From contig JAJVHV010000002.1 in assembly GCA_022072445.1 (NCBI GenBank), forward strand, positions 1 to 64,000: DNA of 64,000 bases. The letters run 5' to 3'. The notes beneath the pieces are model-generated. The model was not told the DNA's origin and did not search any database. It was given only the letters and a program-made list of their open reading frames with translations. Each line of letters begins with the position of its first letter. Within the stretch, counting starts at the first letter, position 1. This document shows, one piece after another, positions 62,268 through 64,000 of the stretch. The stretch comes from Phycisphaerae bacterium (lineage in GTDB: Bacteria > Planctomycetota > Phycisphaerae > UBA1845 > Fen-1342). Both the position numbers and the translations under genes were made by a program.

Positions 62268-63667
62268 ACCGAGACTCGCACGACGCACAAGGCTCTCCCG
62301 ACAAGTCGATCGCGCCGCGAAGCGCGGAGAACAGCGACCTCGAGCGCGAGCGCCGCTTTCTGGCTGACCTCGAAACTCGGCCCTTTGGCGAGCGCGTCGT
62401 CGGCTATCTGAAGCTGATCGGCCCGGGCTACATGCAGAGCGCCCTGACGCTCGGGGCGGGCACCGCCGCCTCGACGCTCTTCGCCGGCGCAGTGTTCGGC
62501 TACAAGCTGCTCTGGGTCGCGCCGGTCGGAATGCTGCTGGGCGTGATCATGTTCATGGCCATCGCGCACCAGACGCTCTCGACCGGCGTGCGCCCGTTCG
62601 ACGCGGTGCGGCGGTTTGCCGGCGCGCCGTTTGCGTACGGCTGGGCCGCGGCCGCGCTGCTCAGTTCGGTCATCTGGCATTTTCCGCAGTATTCGCTGGC
62701 GGGCGCGACGCTCTCAGACATCGGCACCGCCGCGGGCCTGAACCTGCCGCGCCCAGCGGCCGGCGCGCTGGTGCTCGTCTGGGCCATCATTCTGTCCATG
62801 ATGTACGGCACGTCGAACGCACTCATCCGCTGGTACGAGCGGCTGCTCAAGTACTTGGTCTGGCTGATCATCGCCTGCTTTCTCGCCGTCGTCGTGCGCA
62901 CCGGAATCAGCGACTGGGGAGCTCTGGTGCGCGGATTCCTCGCGTTCGAGGTGCCCGCCCCGCGCAACGGCGTCAGCGGCACCACGCTGGTGGTCAGCGG
63001 GCTGGCCGCGGCAGTGGGTGTGAACATGACGTTTCTCTACCCGTATAGCCTGCTGTCGCGCGGCTGGGGGCGCGAGCATCGCCGCCTGGCGCGATTCGAC
63101 TTGTGGTCGGGCATGTTCGTGCCCTATGTGCTGGCGACCAGCCTGATGCTGATCGCTACCGCCAACACGATCTACCTCGATCCGTCGTTCAAGGCTGCCA
63201 GCCTGTCACCGATCGAGGCCTCGCGCATCCTGGCGGCGGTGATCGGTCCGACACTTGGGCGTGTGATCTTCAACCTCGGGCTCCTGGCCATGGCGCTCAG
63301 CACCATCAGCCTGCACATGGTCGCCTGCGGTTTCGTGTGCAGCGAACTTTTCGGCTGGAAGATCGGCGACTGGCGCTACCGGCTGGCCATGCTGCTGCCG
63401 ACGCCGGGCGTGCTCGGCACGGTCTTCTGGGCGAAGATGGCCGTCTGGGTCGCCGTACCGACGAACATCATCTGCGGATTTCTGCTGCCGCTGGCATACT
63501 TGGCGTTCGTCAGGCTGCAAGTCAGCCGAAAGTACCTGGGCGACGATCGCCCGCGCGGCCTGCGCGGCGCCGCGGCACTGGCCGCGATGATCCTCAGCAC
63601 GGCGCTGCTGACGGGCTTTCTCGCGTGGCAGGCGTGGCAGGCGCTGCGGCCGCTGTGGAGCACCTGA
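62264..63667 (+). CDS. Nramp-like transporter lacking the usual metal-binding residues
   Basis: The GTG at 62264 overlaps the upstream stop (GTGA). The 467-residue protein has a soluble N-terminal 45 residues and about eleven helices in the Nramp/LeuT-like order (GPGYMQSALTLGAGTAAS, GYKLLWVAPVGMLLGVIMFM). True Nramp metal carriers have DPGN in helix 1 and MPH in helix 6; here the helix-1 site is GPGY and the helix-6 region is NMTFLYPYS. The metal ligands are therefore missing and the substrate is probably not a divalent metal. In this operon an organic acid is more likely, but that is inference. Confidence 0.82.
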   Translation: MNRDSHDAQGSPDKSIAPRSAENSDLERERRFLADLETRPFGERVVGYLKLIGPGYMQSALTLGAGTAASTLFAGAVFGYKLLWVAPVGMLLGVIMFMAIAHQTLSTGVRPFDAVRRFAGAPFAYGWAAAALLSSVIWHFPQYSLAGATLSDIGTAAGLNLPRPAAGALVLVWAIILSMMYGTSNALIRWYERLLKYLVWLIIACFLAVVVRTGISDWGALVRGFLAFEVPAPRNGVSGTTLVVSGLAAAVGVNMTFLYPYSLLSRGWGREHRRLARFDLWSGMFVPYVLATSLMLIATANTIYLDPSFKAASLSPIEASRILAAVIGPTLGRVIFNLGLLAMALSTISLHMVACGFVCSELFGWKIGDWRYRLAMLLPTPGVLGTVFWAKMAVWVAVPTNIICGFLLPLAYLAFVRLQVSRKYLGDDRPRGLRGAAALAAMILSTALLTGFLAWQAWQALRPLWST

Positions 63668-63721
63668 CGCCCCGGCCAAAGTTCTCGGGAACCGGGTCAT
63701 TGCCCATCCGCGGAGTACGGG

Positions 63722-64000
63722 ATGCTCGTCGCACCCAATGAGCTGATCGAGCGTGCCCGCGCGGAACTGACCGCGCTGCCCGCGGCTGCATCCGTGCGCT
63801 TGGCCTACGCCGCGGCACATGTCGTCATGCGCGACGAATACGCGAACTGTACCCACACTCCGGATCATCCCGCCGACGCGGCCACACTCGAGCCGTACAT
63901 CGACTGGGACGCGACGCTCGACATCCGCCGGCGTTTGGCGTTGCGCGGCTTCGGCATCGCCGAGGCGATGGACACCGCCCAGCGTTTCGCGATCGGTTGG
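63722..64000 (+). CDS. DUF993 (dihydrodipicolinate-synthase-like) protein, N-terminal part
   Basis: The start has GGAG six bases upstream; the gene runs off the window after 93 codons. RLAYAAAHVVMRDEYANC, then YIDWDATLDIRRRLALRGFG and IAEAMDTAQRF match the N-terminus of DUF993 proteins, predicted TIM-barrel aldolases related to DapA that often occur in sugar-catabolic clusters. It is separated from the transporter by 54 bp and is probably the fourth gene of the same operon. Function is not established. Confidence 0.78.
   Translation, partial: MLVAPNELIERARAELTALPAAASVRLAYAAAHVVMRDEYANCTHTPDHPADAATLEPYIDWDATLDIRRRLALRGFGIAEAMDTAQRFAIGW

Overview
The window is GC-rich bacterial DNA, densely coding on both strands. 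I read it as a planctomycete, probably related to Phycisphaerae. The evidence is a membrane protein with the CGYDLTGN...CPECG zinc ribbon common in that phylum, a secreted protein ending in paired GDMNCDGSVN / GDINQDGSFN dockerin-like calcium loops, a large secreted beta-repeat protein, many lipoproteins, a eukaryotic-like Ser/Thr kinase, and lipopolysaccharide genes (kdsC, an LptC/LptA-type protein, lpxD) that imply an outer membrane. No rRNA, tRNA, CRISPR array, transposase or integrase was seen.

Layout. 1-2586: the 3' end of an RHS-repeat gene with a cysteine-rich tip, a start/stop-coupled small membrane zinc-ribbon gene, a decayed fragment and a 25-bp tandem array. 2587-11341: a secreted T5SS/PEP-CTERM-type repeat protein and a GH13 alpha-amylase lipoprotein (minus), divergent from a sugar ABC importer whose binding protein is fused to its first permease (plus). 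11570-14661: a GT2 glycosyltransferase, a DUF58 protein and an exopolysaccharide-type sugar transferase. 14841-22686: Ser/Thr kinase, peptide-binding protein, acyl-CoA dehydrogenase, Nudix hydrolase and M50 protease (the last three overlapping), YceH and type II NADH dehydrogenase. 22815-27154 (minus): a small membrane ORF interrupted by one in-frame UGA with a SECIS-like hairpin, a thiolase and ComEC.

27339-38872: a large membrane protein, ABC ATPase, a four-helix-bundle gene bounded by inverted arrays of a GTTCAGG-type heptamer, the ABC-2 permease, a YwaF-like protein, an MscK-like channel and CorA. 39079-43326 (minus): two secreted proteins (HAF/dockerin-like and FG-GAP) and a PQQ-type sugar dehydrogenase with a cupredoxin. 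43473-46822: a 3D-domain protein, an alpha/beta hydrolase, a repeat-rich spacer and mutM. 47002-54509: kdsC, a giant LptC/LptA-type gene, lpxD, two lipoproteins and a FecCD permease. 54621-64000: a 1526-residue barrel/esterase lipoprotein divergent from a tight catabolic operon (enolase-superfamily enzyme, OYE-type flavoenzyme, ligand-less Nramp-like transporter, DUF993 enzyme running off the window).

The genes suggest a heterotroph that degrades glycans outside the cell, imports the products, and maintains a Gram-negative envelope. The observations most worth follow-up are the UGA-interrupted ORF (22815-23069), the four-helix-bundle cassette (30740-31281), the binding protein-permease fusion (8056-10437), and the catabolic operon with the altered Nramp-like transporter (59320-64000). 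All functional calls come from reading motifs; no database search was run.
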